From: JADJRH01 sp046351455
GTDB lineage: Bacteria > Myxococcota_A > Polyangia > Polyangiales > Polyangiaceae
Length of the DNA stretch: 64,000 nt
Assembly (NCBI GenBank): GCA_046351455.1
Contig: JAXLYM010000004.1
Span: 1-64,000 of the forward strand
Reading direction: 5' to 3'
Part shown: positions 17,308-25,758 of the stretch, piece after piece
Position numbering within the stretch: the stretch's first letter is position 1
Layout of the letters: every line of letters starts with the position of its first letter
Translations under genes and position numbers: made by a program
Notes under the pieces: generated by a model
Seen by the model: the letters and a program-made list of their open reading frames with translations, nothing else
Told to the model about the DNA's origin: nothing
Database searches by the model: none

Positions 17308-18392
17308 CAGAACGCTCCCTTCACGCTGACGAACCCAGGCGAAGCCGATACCACCGCGGCCGGCGTGCTCTTCGTCTTCGAAGGGAGCACCAACAAGGTC
17401 ACCCCCAAAGCAGCCCCCAGCCCTGCCACCACAAACGCGGCCGTGGACGCGTATGAGAAAGCATTCAGCTCCGCCAACGTGGAGCGCTGATTCTCGGGAC
17501 ATGCCCCCGTCGTCTTGTTGCACGCCCCGGCGAGCTTCGCGTTGTCAGCTGCAGCAAGGCCGCCAGTCACCGAGCCGACAATCAACCCGAGGCCGCCCAC
17601 GCCGAACGCCGCGTACGCCGGCCACCTCACCGGCTCCCCACCGCCCACCACCGGCGCCTTCGCCTTCATCACGAGCGCCGCTTCCACCTCGGCCCCCTTC
17701 TCACCGCGCAGCTCCAGGCGCGCGTCGTCGAACCCGTCCTTGCGCGCGCTCACCACGATCGGCCCCGCGTCCGTGAACACCGCTTCATCCAGCGGCCACG
17801 TGCCCGCGGCGGCTCCGTTCACGCTCACCGCTGCGCCGTCCGCGCTCGCCGTGCCCTCCGCAGCGATCTTCACTCGCACCGTGACGACCTGCTTCTTCGC
17901 CTCTGCGAGCAGCTCGTCCACCCACTGCTTCACGCTCGGCTTCCCACCCACCGGGAAATGATCGACCGCAAACGAAAGGAACCGCGCCGCCTCGACCGGC
18001 CTGCCGAGCTTGAGCAGCGTCGCGCCCAGGTTGCCCGCGACGTCGTACGTGCTCCTCTGCGCCCACGCGGCTCGGAGCTTCTGCTCCGCCTCGGCGAAAC
18101 GGCCCGCGTTGAGAGCCTCGGTGCCGTCCTCGAACAGCTTGCGCGTGGGATCCACGGACGCTGCGGGTGCCGCGCTCGCGGACGCGCTCGTCGTGGCCTT
18201 CGGCGCGCTCGCGGACGCGCTCGTCGTGGCCTTCGGCGCGCTCGCGGACGCGCTCGTCGTGGCCTTCGGCGCGCTCGTCTTCGCTGTCGGTGCGCCGCCG
18301 CTCTTGGTTTGCGCGTGCCCTGCGTGCGCCCCCGCGAGCGCGCACGCCACCACCAGCAAGCCTGGAAGCCATGTTCGATGAGCTCGTCGCAT
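17307..18392 (-). CDS. Exported TPR/PEGA-type protein with C-terminal membrane helices (triad copy A)
   Basis: This is a 361-residue protein with a signal peptide (LLVVACALAGAHAGHAQ), an Ala/Thr/Ser linker made of three exact 11-residue repeats (APKATTSASAS), and a TPR-like helical part (about 85-170, LFEDGTEALNAGRFAEAEQK, SFAVDHFPVGG). Next is a PEGA-like beta domain (about 170-240, AVSVNGAAAGTWPLDEAVF), then two hydrophobic segments (about 255-280 and 310-335) separated by a Cys-containing loop. It parallels the protein at 35633-36745 along its whole length. Start ATG 18392 overlaps the previous stop as TGATG. Likely an envelope scaffold working with its lipoprotein neighbour; no enzyme motif is seen. 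Confidence 0.78.
   Translation of the reverse strand: MRRAHRTWLPGLLVVACALAGAHAGHAQTKSGGAPTAKTSAPKATTSASASAPKATTSASASAPKATTSASASAAPAASVDPTRKLFEDGTEALNAGRFAEAEQKLRAAWAQRSTYDVAGNLGATLLKLGRPVEAARFLSFAVDHFPVGGKPSVKQWVDELLAEAKKQVVTVRVKIAAEGTASADGAAVSVNGAAAGTWPLDEAVFTDAGPIVVSARKDGFDDARLELRGEKGAEVEAALVMKAKAPVVGGGEPVRWPAYAAFGVGGLGLIVGSVTGGLAAADNAKLAGACNKTTGACPENQRSTLAELNAFSYASTAAFVVAGLGAALGVTLLVLPSKTKSTPAAVVSASPGFVSVKGAF
18172..18270. repeat. Three exact 33-bp tandem repeats inside a coding linker
   Basis: Three identical, head-to-tail 33-bp units run from 18172 to 18270 and a partial fourth follows. They encode the repeated linker APKATTSASAS. Perfect identity points to recent expansion by slippage or unequal recombination. 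Confidence 0.9.
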
Positions 18393-19423
18393 CAGTCCTT
18401 CTCCACCGTGAAGGGCGCAGCCGTCCGCGAGGCTGTCGCGGTCGTCGGAGTCGTTGGTACCACGCTCGGCGCGGGAGCTACGCTCGGCGCAGGCTCCGCG
18501 CTCGACGCCTGCGTCGCAAGTGGTGCGGTCGCGGTCACAGAAGGCCGCACCGGCGGCGCCGCATCGGCGTACGGATCGTCCGTCCCCTTCGGCGCGGTGC
18601 GCGCTGCGCTCGACGTGGCGCTCTCCGTCGCAGCGGCCGTCGCGCTGGGTGCAACCGCTCCGCTCGTCGCGTTCGTCGTGTCCGCGCTCGCCATCGTCGC
18701 CGCCGCGGTCGGATGGCCGCCCCCCGATTGCGGCGGCGGCGCGATCCCCGCGTTCATCGTCGCCGTAAACCCGCTCGGCCCGGACGCCGCAGCGCCCGCG
18801 CCGTCACCGAGCGGAGCCCGCAGCCCCCACACGGCGATCGTCACCACCGCGATCCCGAAAACACCGCCGCCCCACACGAGCCCGAGCCGTCCCCGCGCCT
18901 TCGATCGGCCCGCTCTGGAAGCCGCCGCGTCTCGCTCGATCACGCTCGGCGGGAGATGCGAAGGATCCTCTTTGCGCGACGCCGACGCCGCCATCGAAGC
19001 ACCCGTCGCGGAGTCCTCTTTGCGCGACACCGCCAAAGCAGCCGCCTCCGCGCCCACCGTCGCCGCGTCGATCTCTGCTCGCAGCCGCCGCTCGGTCGGC
19101 TGCCTCCGCGGATCCATCTTCGCGTCCACGCGCACGCGCGTCTGCGTGTCTTGCGGGACGCGTCCCGGCCGGCGCCGCGTCGGCTGCACGTACACCGCCG
19201 CCGCCTCCGTCTCCGCCACGATCGCCTCCCCGTGTCGATCCGGCAGCACCACCACCGGATCCGGCGCCGCAGGATCCGGCTCCGCGCGCACGGCCTCGAT
19301 GCGCTGCAGCGCCTCTTCGAACGAAGCATCCCCCAGCGCCGCCTGGATCTTCGCCTCCGCGGGGCTCATCGCGCGCGGCGGCTCTTCCCCCTTCGGCTCG
19401 ACTCCTTTCGGGCTGTCACTCAT
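18392..19423 (-). CDS. Single-pass membrane protein with disordered tails (triad copy A)
   Basis: This is a 343-residue protein of unknown family. The N-terminal half is cytoplasmic and charged (EEALQRIEAVRAEPDP, then VRVDAKMDPRRQPTERRLRA); one transmembrane segment (about 170-192, LGLVWGGGVFGIAVVTIAVW) leads into a periplasmic Ala/Pro/Thr tail. The block around GEAIVAETEAAAVYVQ and RVRVDAKMDPRR matches the corresponding part of the protein at 34713-35636 (SAVIVTDTPAARAHVE; RVRVKTHFDPRR), so they are paralogues. I chose ATG 19423 because GAGGAAG precedes it; an ATG eight codons earlier is possible. It follows the second kinase gene by 49 bp, so its Thr-rich cytoplasmic part could be a kinase substrate, which is inference. 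Confidence 0.72.
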   Translation of the reverse strand: MSDSPKGVEPKGEEPPRAMSPAEAKIQAALGDASFEEALQRIEAVRAEPDPAAPDPVVVLPDRHGEAIVAETEAAAVYVQPTRRRPGRVPQDTQTRVRVDAKMDPRRQPTERRLRAEIDAATVGAEAAALAVSRKEDSATGASMAASASRKEDPSHLPPSVIERDAAASRAGRSKARGRLGLVWGGGVFGIAVVTIAVWGLRAPLGDGAGAAASGPSGFTATMNAGIAPPPQSGGGHPTAAATMASADTTNATSGAVAPSATAAATESATSSAARTAPKGTDDPYADAAPPVRPSVTATAPLATQASSAEPAPSVAPAPSVVPTTPTTATASRTAAPFTVEKD

Positions 19424-19472
19424 GCGCTTCCTCGCTCGGTTCTCCACCCCGCGACGCTCCGTCGATCATTTT

Positions 19473-21557
19473 TCAATTGTTCCCCCGGTTGGTGGCGCGG
19501 ATCGGGATCGGCGCCGCGTTCTTCGGTAGCCGGTTTCCAGGCGGCACGGTGGGAGCGGGCTCCGGCTTCTTCTCGAACAACGGCGGGAGGCCCACGAGCC
19601 CGGTGGACGCAGGCTTCGGCGCCCCGCTCGCAGGCTTTCGCACCGGCACCGCGGGCTTCGGCGACGGCGCCGGCACCGGGCTCGGCGATGCCATCGGCGC
19701 CGCGTCCGGAACCTCGCCGCTCGACGCGTCCCCTTGTGCCGAGCCTGCGTCCGGCAGCTCGGCCGGCGGACTCGGATCCGGCTCCACCGCCGCGCTCAAT
19801 GAGGGAGCAACGCTCGGGGAAGGCGCCGCGCCCGCGTCCTCCGTGCTCGCCGCCCCTCCGTGGATCGCGCCCGCATGGGACGCATCCCACAGCCGGAGCG
19901 TGACGAGCCCGGTCAGCGCTCCGAGCAGGGCCGCCGCGATCAAGAGCCCTGTGGAAGAGGCCCGTCCGTCGCGCGCATTGCTCTCGTGTGCCTCGCGCTT
20001 GGCCCCTCCGAACGGAAGCGTCCGCGGTCGCGCGGCGCTCCGCACGTCGACTTCCACCGTCGATCTCGCCGGCACGGCCTCGTCGGCGGCGCGCGGCGAC
20101 GCCACGATCCCCAGATCGAGCGGCGTCGAGTCGAGCGCGATCGAAGGCATCTTTTCGCGAGGCACGATCACGGTCCCCGTTCGCGTCCGCTCCACCGCGG
20201 CCCCCGGCGGCGGCACGGACCGCGGAGCCTCTTGCAGCGGTCGCACTGACGAGACCTCGATGATCTCGGTCCCCGCCGATGTCTTCATCGGCGGACGCGG
20301 CGGCGGCCACGATGACGACGGCTCCGAAGACAGCGGCGGCTCCGACGACGCCCCTCGCACCGCGGACGTCGCGATCGACACCTCCGCAGGCAACGGCGCC
20401 GTGGGCGCAGGCGCAGGCATCTCGCGCAACCGCACGGGAACGACTCCCGCGTTCGTGGGCCCTGCGGTGGTCTCGTCCTCCTGCGTGGTCGCCTGTCCGA
20501 GGGGTCGCCACCTCTCGGACGGCGACACGGGCCCGGGCGGCGCACGACGCCCCGGAGGCGCCACAGGCACGACCGGCGCGGGCGCCGCCTCCACCTCCGC
20601 GAGGATCGCGCGCATCACCTTCGCCGCCTCGATCGCGTCGACCGGGCGCTCGTCCGGCACCTTCGCGCACATCGCCGCGACGAGCGCATCCACCGAGGCC
20701 GGCGCGTCCACGCGCAGCGCCGACACCTTCGGCGGGACGGCCGCCATGTGCCACGCCGCGTACTCCTCTGCGAGCGGCGGGTTCGGCTGCTCGAAGTGGT
20801 TCCACGCCGGGTGCACCGACGTGAAGCACTTGAACGCGACGAGCCCGAGCGCGTACAGGTCCGTGCGCCCGTCGACCGGGAATTTGTGGTGGATCTGCTC
20901 CGGGCTCATGTACGCGAACGTCCCCATCAGGATGTTCGCGTCGGTGCGCTGCACGCTGAACTCCTTGGGATCGAGCTTCGCGATGCCGAGATCGATCAGC
21001 ACGACGCGCGGCCTCCCCTCGGTGCCGGCGGCGAGGAAGATGTTCTCGGGCTTCACGTCCCGGTGGATGATCTTCCGGAAGTGCAGCATCGCGAGGCCGT
21101 CCGCCGCCTCTGCGAGGATCCACAGCGCCTCCGCGAAGGCCAGCTTTCCCGTGCGGTACAGGCGGTCTTCGAGCGTCTCCCCTTCCAGGAACTCCATCAC
21201 CGAGTAGAAGAGCTCTTTCTTCTTCCCGTCCGGGGTCATGATCTCCGAGACGCCCGCGGCGTACACCTTCACGATGTTCGGGTGTGTGAGGCGCATCTCG
21301 GCCTCCGCCTCGGCCTTCGCGCGCTTCAGCATCGCCGCGTTGAGCTGGTGCTTGAAGAGGAAGACCTTGATGGCGACGACGCGCTCGTTGCGCGTGTCAT
21401 ACCCCTCGTAGATCTGCGACTGCCCGCCCCGACCGATGAGCTTGCGGACGATGTAGTCGCCCCCGATCTTCGCCCACTGCAAGAGGAGTGGAGCCTCGAC
21501 CGGCGGCGCTTCGTCCGGCGGCGCTTCGTTCGCGACCTCTTCTCTGTCCGCGCTCAT
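19473..21557 (-). CDS. Membrane-anchored Ser/Thr protein kinase (second of operon)
   Basis: This is a 694-residue kinase. The catalytic domain spans about 30-300: glycine loop IGRGGQSQIYEG, Lys in VVAIKVFLF, HRDVKPEN, metal motif DLG in place of DFG, and SPEQ. A long Pro/Ser/Thr linker follows, then one transmembrane helix (about 530-552, GLLIAAALLGALTGLVTL) and a Pro/Ala-rich periplasmic tail of about 140 residues. The DLG variant keeps the metal Asp, so activity is expected. ATG 21557 overlaps the previous kinase stop as ATGA, with GGGAGG upstream. The tail has no PASTA or other recognised sensor. Confidence 0.88.
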   Translation of the reverse strand: MSADREEVANEAPPDEAPPVEAPLLLQWAKIGGDYIVRKLIGRGGQSQIYEGYDTRNERVVAIKVFLFKHQLNAAMLKRAKAEAEAEMRLTHPNIVKVYAAGVSEIMTPDGKKKELFYSVMEFLEGETLEDRLYRTGKLAFAEALWILAEAADGLAMLHFRKIIHRDVKPENIFLAAGTEGRPRVVLIDLGIAKLDPKEFSVQRTDANILMGTFAYMSPEQIHHKFPVDGRTDLYALGLVAFKCFTSVHPAWNHFEQPNPPLAEEYAAWHMAAVPPKVSALRVDAPASVDALVAAMCAKVPDERPVDAIEAAKVMRAILAEVEAAPAPVVPVAPPGRRAPPGPVSPSERWRPLGQATTQEDETTAGPTNAGVVPVRLREMPAPAPTAPLPAEVSIATSAVRGASSEPPLSSEPSSSWPPPRPPMKTSAGTEIIEVSSVRPLQEAPRSVPPPGAAVERTRTGTVIVPREKMPSIALDSTPLDLGIVASPRAADEAVPARSTVEVDVRSAARPRTLPFGGAKREAHESNARDGRASSTGLLIAAALLGALTGLVTLRLWDASHAGAIHGGAASTEDAGAAPSPSVAPSLSAAVEPDPSPPAELPDAGSAQGDASSGEVPDAAPMASPSPVPAPSPKPAVPVRKPASGAPKPASTGLVGLPPLFEKKPEPAPTVPPGNRLPKNAAPIPIRATNRGNN

Positions 21558-22636
21558 CGCAGCACCTCCCTCACCATCCCCGCGCCCACCGTCGCCAGCA
21601 GGCTTAGTAGCCAGACCGCCGCGAACGCAAGCAGCCAATGGCGCGGCTCGCGCGGAGAACGGAGCGCGGGCTGCGCGACGATCGGCACGTCGCTGCGTGT
21701 CTCTTCCGCGCGAGCGGGACGATCGAGATCGCGCGCGATCCTGCGCAGCTCCGCGGCGAAGCTCGAAGCGTCCTGGAATCGATCCGCCGGACGCTTCGCG
21801 AGCGCTCGCAACACGACGCGATCGAGCGCGGGCGGCACGCTCGGCCCCACGATCACAGACGGCGGGCGCGGCTCTTCGAGGAGGTGCGCATGGAGCACGT
21901 CGCGCGGACTTTCGTGGTGCTCGAACGGCGCGCGGCCCGCCAGCAGTTGAAACAGCACGACGCCCATCGCGTAGAGATCGGTGCGCGCGTCGACCGCTCC
22001 GCCGACCGCTTGCTCCGGCGCCACGTACGCGGGCGTCCCCACGAGCGCGTGCTCCTCGGTCACCGAAGCGCGCGCGGAGATGGGCGACGCCGCACCTCCG
22101 CCGCACAGCTTGGCGACGCCGAAATCGAGCAGCTTCAGGGCACGGCGTTGCCCCGTCGGCGCGTCGCACGCGAAGAGGTTCGCGGGCTTCACGTCGCGAT
22201 GAACGAGCCCCGCCGCGTGCACGGCTTCGAGCGCCGCGAGCGCCTGCACGACGAAATCGATCGCCTCCGCCGGAAGGAGCCGCCCGCGCAACCTCCGCTC
22301 GGCGTCGAGCGTGCGCCCCTCGAGTCGCTCCAGCACCAGGAAAGGCCGGCCGTCCTCGGTCTTCCCCCCGTCGAGGATCGCGACGATGTTCGGGTGCGGA
22401 GCGAGCGCCGCGAGGGCCCGCGCCTCCAGGTGCATCCGGTCGATGAGATCGTCGTGCCCCGCGAGGTGCGCGTGCAGGATCTTCACGACGACCCGCGCCC
22501 CGTGACGCCGGTGCCGGGCCTCCAGCACGACGCCCATGCCTCCCTTCCCCAGGCGACCGATCGTCTCGTAGGCCGTTCCGGAAAGCGGATCCGGCGCCTC
22601 CAGCCGCGCGCCGCGCTCTCCAACCTCGCCGCTCAT
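21554..22636 (-). CDS. Membrane-anchored Ser/Thr protein kinase (first of operon)
   Basis: This is a 360-residue kinase, first gene of the five-gene operon. The kinase domain (about 22-290) has GKGGMGVVLEA, VVVKIL, HRDVKPAN, DFG and APEQ, all consistent with activity. A C-terminal transmembrane helix (about 337-357, WLLAFAAVWLLSLLATVGAG) anchors it with almost no periplasmic part, so it probably senses through a partner rather than alone. The 81-bp gap to the divergent sigma-factor unit should hold both promoters. Start ATG 22636 has only a weak ribosome site. Confidence 0.88.
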   Translation of the reverse strand: MSGEVGERGARLEAPDPLSGTAYETIGRLGKGGMGVVLEARHRRHGARVVVKILHAHLAGHDDLIDRMHLEARALAALAPHPNIVAILDGGKTEDGRPFLVLERLEGRTLDAERRLRGRLLPAEAIDFVVQALAALEAVHAAGLVHRDVKPANLFACDAPTGQRRALKLLDFGVAKLCGGGAASPISARASVTEEHALVGTPAYVAPEQAVGGAVDARTDLYAMGVVLFQLLAGRAPFEHHESPRDVLHAHLLEEPRPPSVIVGPSVPPALDRVVLRALAKRPADRFQDASSFAAELRRIARDLDRPARAEETRSDVPIVAQPALRSPREPRHWLLAFAAVWLLSLLATVGAGMVREVLR

Positions 22637-22717
22637 CGTCCGGGTTGTCCATGCGCCCCGTGACCGCCGATCAAATTCGCGTGTCCCCGAGAAAAATGAT
22701 CCGCCGTCTCCCGAGCG

Positions 22718-23014
22718 ATGGATAACGCGATCATGGCGGAACGCAGAGAGCCCCCGAGCGATCCGAACGTGGAGATCGCGCTGCGATTGGTGAACGAGAG
22801 CCTCGCGCGGCTGCGGCCGGAGCTCCCTCCGGAGGCGCTGGCCAGGCTCCGTGAGCTGTTGGAAGACTTCGCGCTCACGCACCCCGAGATGCGCAAGATG
22901 GTGGACCGCCTGCGTCCACGCCCGGTCGCGGAGGCGAGCGAGCTGTTGCAGAAGGACGGCGAAGCGGAGCGCGAGGAGAGCGACGCGCCGGCGCGGGGGA
23001 GGAAGGCGGGGTGA
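22718..23014 (+). CDS. Small helical protein coupled to a sigma factor
   Basis: This 98-residue protein is predicted mostly helical (NVEIALRLVNESLARLRPEL, ALARLRELLEDFALTHPE) with an acidic/basic tail and no transmembrane segment. Its stop overlaps the GTG start of the sigma-factor gene (GTGA), so the two are translationally coupled. Such small partners are often regulators of the downstream factor, but no anti-sigma motif is recognised. ATG 22733 is an alternative start. Confidence 0.65.
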   Translation: MDNAIMAERREPPSDPNVEIALRLVNESLARLRPELPPEALARLRELLEDFALTHPEMRKMVDRLRPRPVAEASELLQKDGEAEREESDAPARGRKAG

Positions 23015-23694
23015 AGCGGTCGCCGAATCGGGAGGTGGCATTGACGCCGGAGCGCCGGGCCCTCGTCGAGAGCGTGCGAGGCATCATTGTCGACCGCGCG
23101 AAGCACGCCGCGGCCAGGTACAAGGCAGCGCGCTTCGAAGACCTCGTCGCCTTCGGAGAAGACGGCGCCATCGCCGCGGCGCAGGATTACCGGGACGGCG
23201 AGGGCGCGACGTTCGCGACGTTCGCGTGGTCACGCATCTGGGGCGCCATGGAGAACGGAATGGCGCGCGAGCGACGGGCGGCGTCGGTGCCCGCCACGCT
23301 CGCATCCGGGATCGCCGAAGGTACGCGGCAGGCGCTTCTTTTCGCGGAGGATCAGCGCGACACCGCCGATCCTTTCCACGACACGGAAGAGGACGACGCA
23401 CGGCGCCCGGCGGAGGCGCTGGATGGTTTTGCAATGGCCTTCTTGATCGGCTTCAGCATGGGCCAGCCCGCAGGCACCCCGGAGGCCGCCGCGCGTGACG
23501 CGGAGACTCATGCGTCCGTCGCGAGCCTCAAGGGGCGAGATGAGCTGATCGTGAAGGCTTATGTCTTCGAGAAGAAATCGTTCGCGGAAATCGCCGCGGA
23601 GCTGCCGGGCGATGTTCGGCCCGCGACCGTGCAACGGCATTACCACGCGGCGATCGGCCGGCTGGCGAAGCGGGTTCACGATCCGAAGGGTTGA
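23011..23694 (+). CDS. Sigma-70-family RNA polymerase sigma factor
   Basis: This is a 227-residue sigma-like factor. Residues about 15-90 read as region 2 (RFEDLVAFGEDGAIAAAQDY, then ATFATFAWSRIWGAMENGM, the core-binding and -10 recognition part), and residues about 170-222 as region 4 (ELIVKAYVFEKKSFAEIAAE, then a recognition helix around VRPATVQRHYHAAIGRL). A weakly conserved middle of about 80 residues contains FAMAFLIGFSMG. The layout suits a region 2 plus region 4 factor, larger than a minimal ECF. GTG 23011 overlaps the previous stop. Divergence from the kinase operon, 81 bp away, suggests it may drive that operon or be controlled by the kinases. Confidence 0.78.
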   Translation: MKRSPNREVALTPERRALVESVRGIIVDRAKHAAARYKAARFEDLVAFGEDGAIAAAQDYRDGEGATFATFAWSRIWGAMENGMARERRAASVPATLASGIAEGTRQALLFAEDQRDTADPFHDTEEDDARRPAEALDGFAMAFLIGFSMGQPAGTPEAAARDAETHASVASLKGRDELIVKAYVFEKKSFAEIAAELPGDVRPATVQRHYHAAIGRLAKRVHDPKG

Positions 23695-23750
23695 GGGGGA
23701 GGCTGCGGCCGATCTTCCTCGCGCCGCCGTCGAAGTAGCGACCTGTCGAA

Positions 23751-24578
23751 TCAGCCGCCCGCGGGCTTGGTCGCCTGATCAGCCGCAGGCGCGGCCGCGT
23801 CCGTCGCCTTGTCGCTCTTGATCTGCGCGCGCGCACGGAGCGGTGGGATGTGCTTGTCCACGCCGCGGCGGCCCCAGATGGCGACGCCCGCCTGATAAAG
23901 ATCGTCATACCGGGCGACGACCTCTGTCCACAGCCGATCACGGAGGAGCTGATCCGGCGTAGGACCGTTGCTCTTCTGTTCGGGCGCGGTGCCCTTCGGC
24001 GTCAGGACCCTGGCGAGGTAATGGCCGTCCTCGTTGAGCTGCTTCAGCATCTCGGGCGAAAAGGGGTGCTTGTTGTGCAGCACGGTCGCGTGCTTCTCGA
24101 ACTGCGCGGCGATCGCGATGCCGTCGTTCGCCTCGTCGACAGGGCCGCTGTCCGCGCGGATGTTCTCGATTGGCTTGGATGGGATCTTGCCCATCTCGGC
24201 CATGATTTCGAGGAAGGTCAGCGTCCATCGCCGGACGGGCCGGAGGCGCGCTTGCCGCTCCGCGACCTCGTTGGGATCGGCCACGACGACCATGTTGTTG
24301 TAGTGGAAGGCGAGCGCGAGGATGAGCGACGGCAGCTCCAGGATGCGCTTCGTATCGAGGAGCGGAAGCGCCTTGTGCACGTGGTCGAGGTGAGGCTGCA
24401 CCGCATCGACGCCGCGCTGGACGTTCTTGCGGACGAGGTTGGGATCGGCGTTGAACTTCTCCAGCTCATTGACCGGGAGGTTCGCGACGATCGCGGAAAA
24501 GTGTTCGAGGCATGTGGTCGAGTCCTCGGAGAGGAACGGCCCCTGCCCAGCGGATTTGGTCTTGGATTTCTCCGGCAT
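23751..24578 (-). CDS. Hypothetical protein, about 275 residues, lower GC start region
   Basis: I do not recognise this family. The protein is soluble and largely helical (LEKFNADPNLVRKNVQRGVD, ILELPSLILALAFHYNNMVV), with a Lys/Ala-rich C-terminal tail and no signal or membrane segment. The start is uncertain: ATG 24578 is taken because the upstream 90 bp hold nested dyads and look regulatory, but in-frame ATGs at 24611 and 24671 exist and none has a good ribosome site. It converges with the sigma-factor gene. The 42-bp dyad array lies just upstream and may control it. Confidence 0.6.
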   Translation of the reverse strand: MPEKSKTKSAGQGPFLSEDSTTCLEHFSAIVANLPVNELEKFNADPNLVRKNVQRGVDAVQPHLDHVHKALPLLDTKRILELPSLILALAFHYNNMVVVADPNEVAERQARLRPVRRWTLTFLEIMAEMGKIPSKPIENIRADSGPVDEANDGIAIAAQFEKHATVLHNKHPFSPEMLKQLNEDGHYLARVLTPKGTAPEQKSNGPTPDQLLRDRLWTEVVARYDDLYQAGVAIWGRRGVDKHIPPLRARAQIKSDKATDAAAPAADQATKPAGG

Positions 24579-24597
24579 GGGTCGAGGCTCGCAGAAC

Positions 24598-24646
24598 TTG
24601 CGTTTAGACATCAACGTTGGCGAATTACGCATTCGCGTAAACGCAA
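24598..24646. promoter_or_regulatory. Nested inverted repeats upstream of the hypothetical gene
   Basis: Outer arms TTGCGTTTA (24598-24606) and TAAACGCAA (24638-24646) are perfect 9-bp inverted repeats. Inside them GCGAAT (24620-24625) and ATTCGC (24631-24636) form a second dyad with a 5-base spacer. The region is AT-richer than its surroundings, as expected of an operator or promoter. If the gene starts at 24611 or 24671 part of it would be coding instead. Confidence 0.5.
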
Positions 24647-24672
24647 AGGCGGTCTCAGGGCTGAACTTCATT

Positions 24673-24937
24673 GGGTGACCCCCAGAGCGGGGCCACCGGA
24701 CGGGCCCTCCGCCGGGTGATCACCCGAGCGGGGCCACCAGACCGACCCTTCGTTGGGTGATCAGCCGAGCGAGCGGCCACCGGACGGGCTTTCCGTTTGG
24801 GTGATCACCCGCGTGACAGGCCATCGGACGGCCTTCCGTTAGGTGAACACCCAAGTGAGCGGCCATTGGACCGGCCCTGCTATGGATGATCACCCGAAGC
24901 AGGGCCACTGCCCCGGGTCCGACCTGGGTGAACACCC
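24673..24937. repeat. Seven-copy tandem array of about 42-bp units with a GGGTGATCACCC dyad
   Basis: Dyads start at 24673, 24714, 24755, 24799, 24841, 24884 and 24926, a period of 41-44 bp. Copies two and four are the exact palindrome GGGTGATCACCC; others differ by one to four bases (GGTGAACACCC, GGTGATCAGCC). Between dyads is a second conserved block close to GCGGGGCCACCGGACGGGCC. The period changes by one or two bases, so frames break and a coding repeat is unlikely. A 42-bp spacing is four helical turns, which would put every dyad on one DNA face. Confidence 0.85.
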
Positions 24938-25041
24938 AGCGTGCGCCCAAGAAGAACGGGGTTCAGCGGGGAGCGAACCGCGCCATCTGGTTTCAGCCGG
25001 CGCTAGGAGGCACTCTCCTGAACAACCTTGTGGCCGCGCCG

Positions 25042-25401
25042 CTATCTACGGATGGCATTCCTGAGGGTAGACAGGACGTCAGCCGGCGCGGAGGTAAAAT
25101 AGCCGGCTTTCCCATCCTCCGCGAGCTGCTTCCACTCGTTGTACGATGCCAAATGCTCCGAGACATCTATGCCTTCATCAAGGAGTTCCACAAGGTACGG
25201 TTCGAGATGCTGCCATCCGGTAGGGGCCAATACGCGGTCAACCCCCGTGTTCTTCACTCCATCTTCGAGGAGCGCGTTTATCACGAGTCCGCCGGGGCAC
25301 GAATCCACCGCGACAATCAGCACGGTCAGTCTCACTGGCAGTGTGCAGCGCCACAGCTGCCCAATCTTGACCTTGGAGTGTGTCGCCTCTTGGTAAAGCA
25401 T
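25042..25401 (-). CDS. Orphan small protein left of the IS110 element
   Basis: This 119-residue frame begins MLYQEATHSKVKIGQLW, with an in-frame stop two codons upstream, and ends NAIRR. The sequence is well mixed, without shadow-type Arg bias (DSCPGGLVINALLEDGV, WKQLAEDGKAGYFTSAP), and codon use is less GC-extreme than core genes, suggesting a real acquired gene. No family is recognised; size and character are compatible with an immunity-type protein, but that is only an impression. The IS110 unit follows within about 60 bp of its start. Confidence 0.55.
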   Translation of the reverse strand: MLYQEATHSKVKIGQLWRCTLPVRLTVLIVAVDSCPGGLVINALLEDGVKNTGVDRVLAPTGWQHLEPYLVELLDEGIDVSEHLASYNEWKQLAEDGKAGYFTSAPADVLSTLRNAIRR

Positions 25402-25465
25402 CTCTTATGCGCCTCATGTTTCTCTGCGGAACGTTGAATCCCGCTGCGGCGCCGAAAGGAGCCCG

Positions 25466-25658
25466 GTGGCCGGAAGCCACAGGGCGAGTGGAGGTGCCGA
25501 CAGCAACAATTCATTTATGGGACGACGGTTCCTTGTTCCACCGGTTTGCGATCTGCAACCATGGGCGGGAACACGCACCTGTGGACTACGAATCACCAAT
25601 TTCGAGCGTGCGACGCTCACTAACTTACATTCGAGTCCACGGGTGTGCTTCTGCCCGT
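25466..25658 (+). ncRNA. Candidate bridge RNA in the IS110 leader
   Basis: Three clean hairpins lie in the leader: GTGGC-CGGAA-GCCAC (25466-25480), GAGCGT-GCG-ACGCTC (25604-25618) and ACGGG-N10-CCCGT (25639-25658). IS110-group elements encode a target- and donor-specifying bridge RNA between the left end and the transposase gene; position and structure fit. Guide loops were not assigned and exact ends are unknown. Confidence 0.45.
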
Positions 25659-25758
25659 AACGAACACTCAGGGGACGCCGCACCGAGCGCTCTCCATATT
25701 GCCTTCGCAGGGCGGAGCGATGCGTGTCTTCTTCCTCGTCTCTCACCAAGGAGCCTTC

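Noticed and set aside
24673..24937. Possible CRISPR array
   Set aside because: The repeated dyad is only 12 bp, the intervening segments are themselves conserved, spacing varies by several bases, and no cas gene is nearby.
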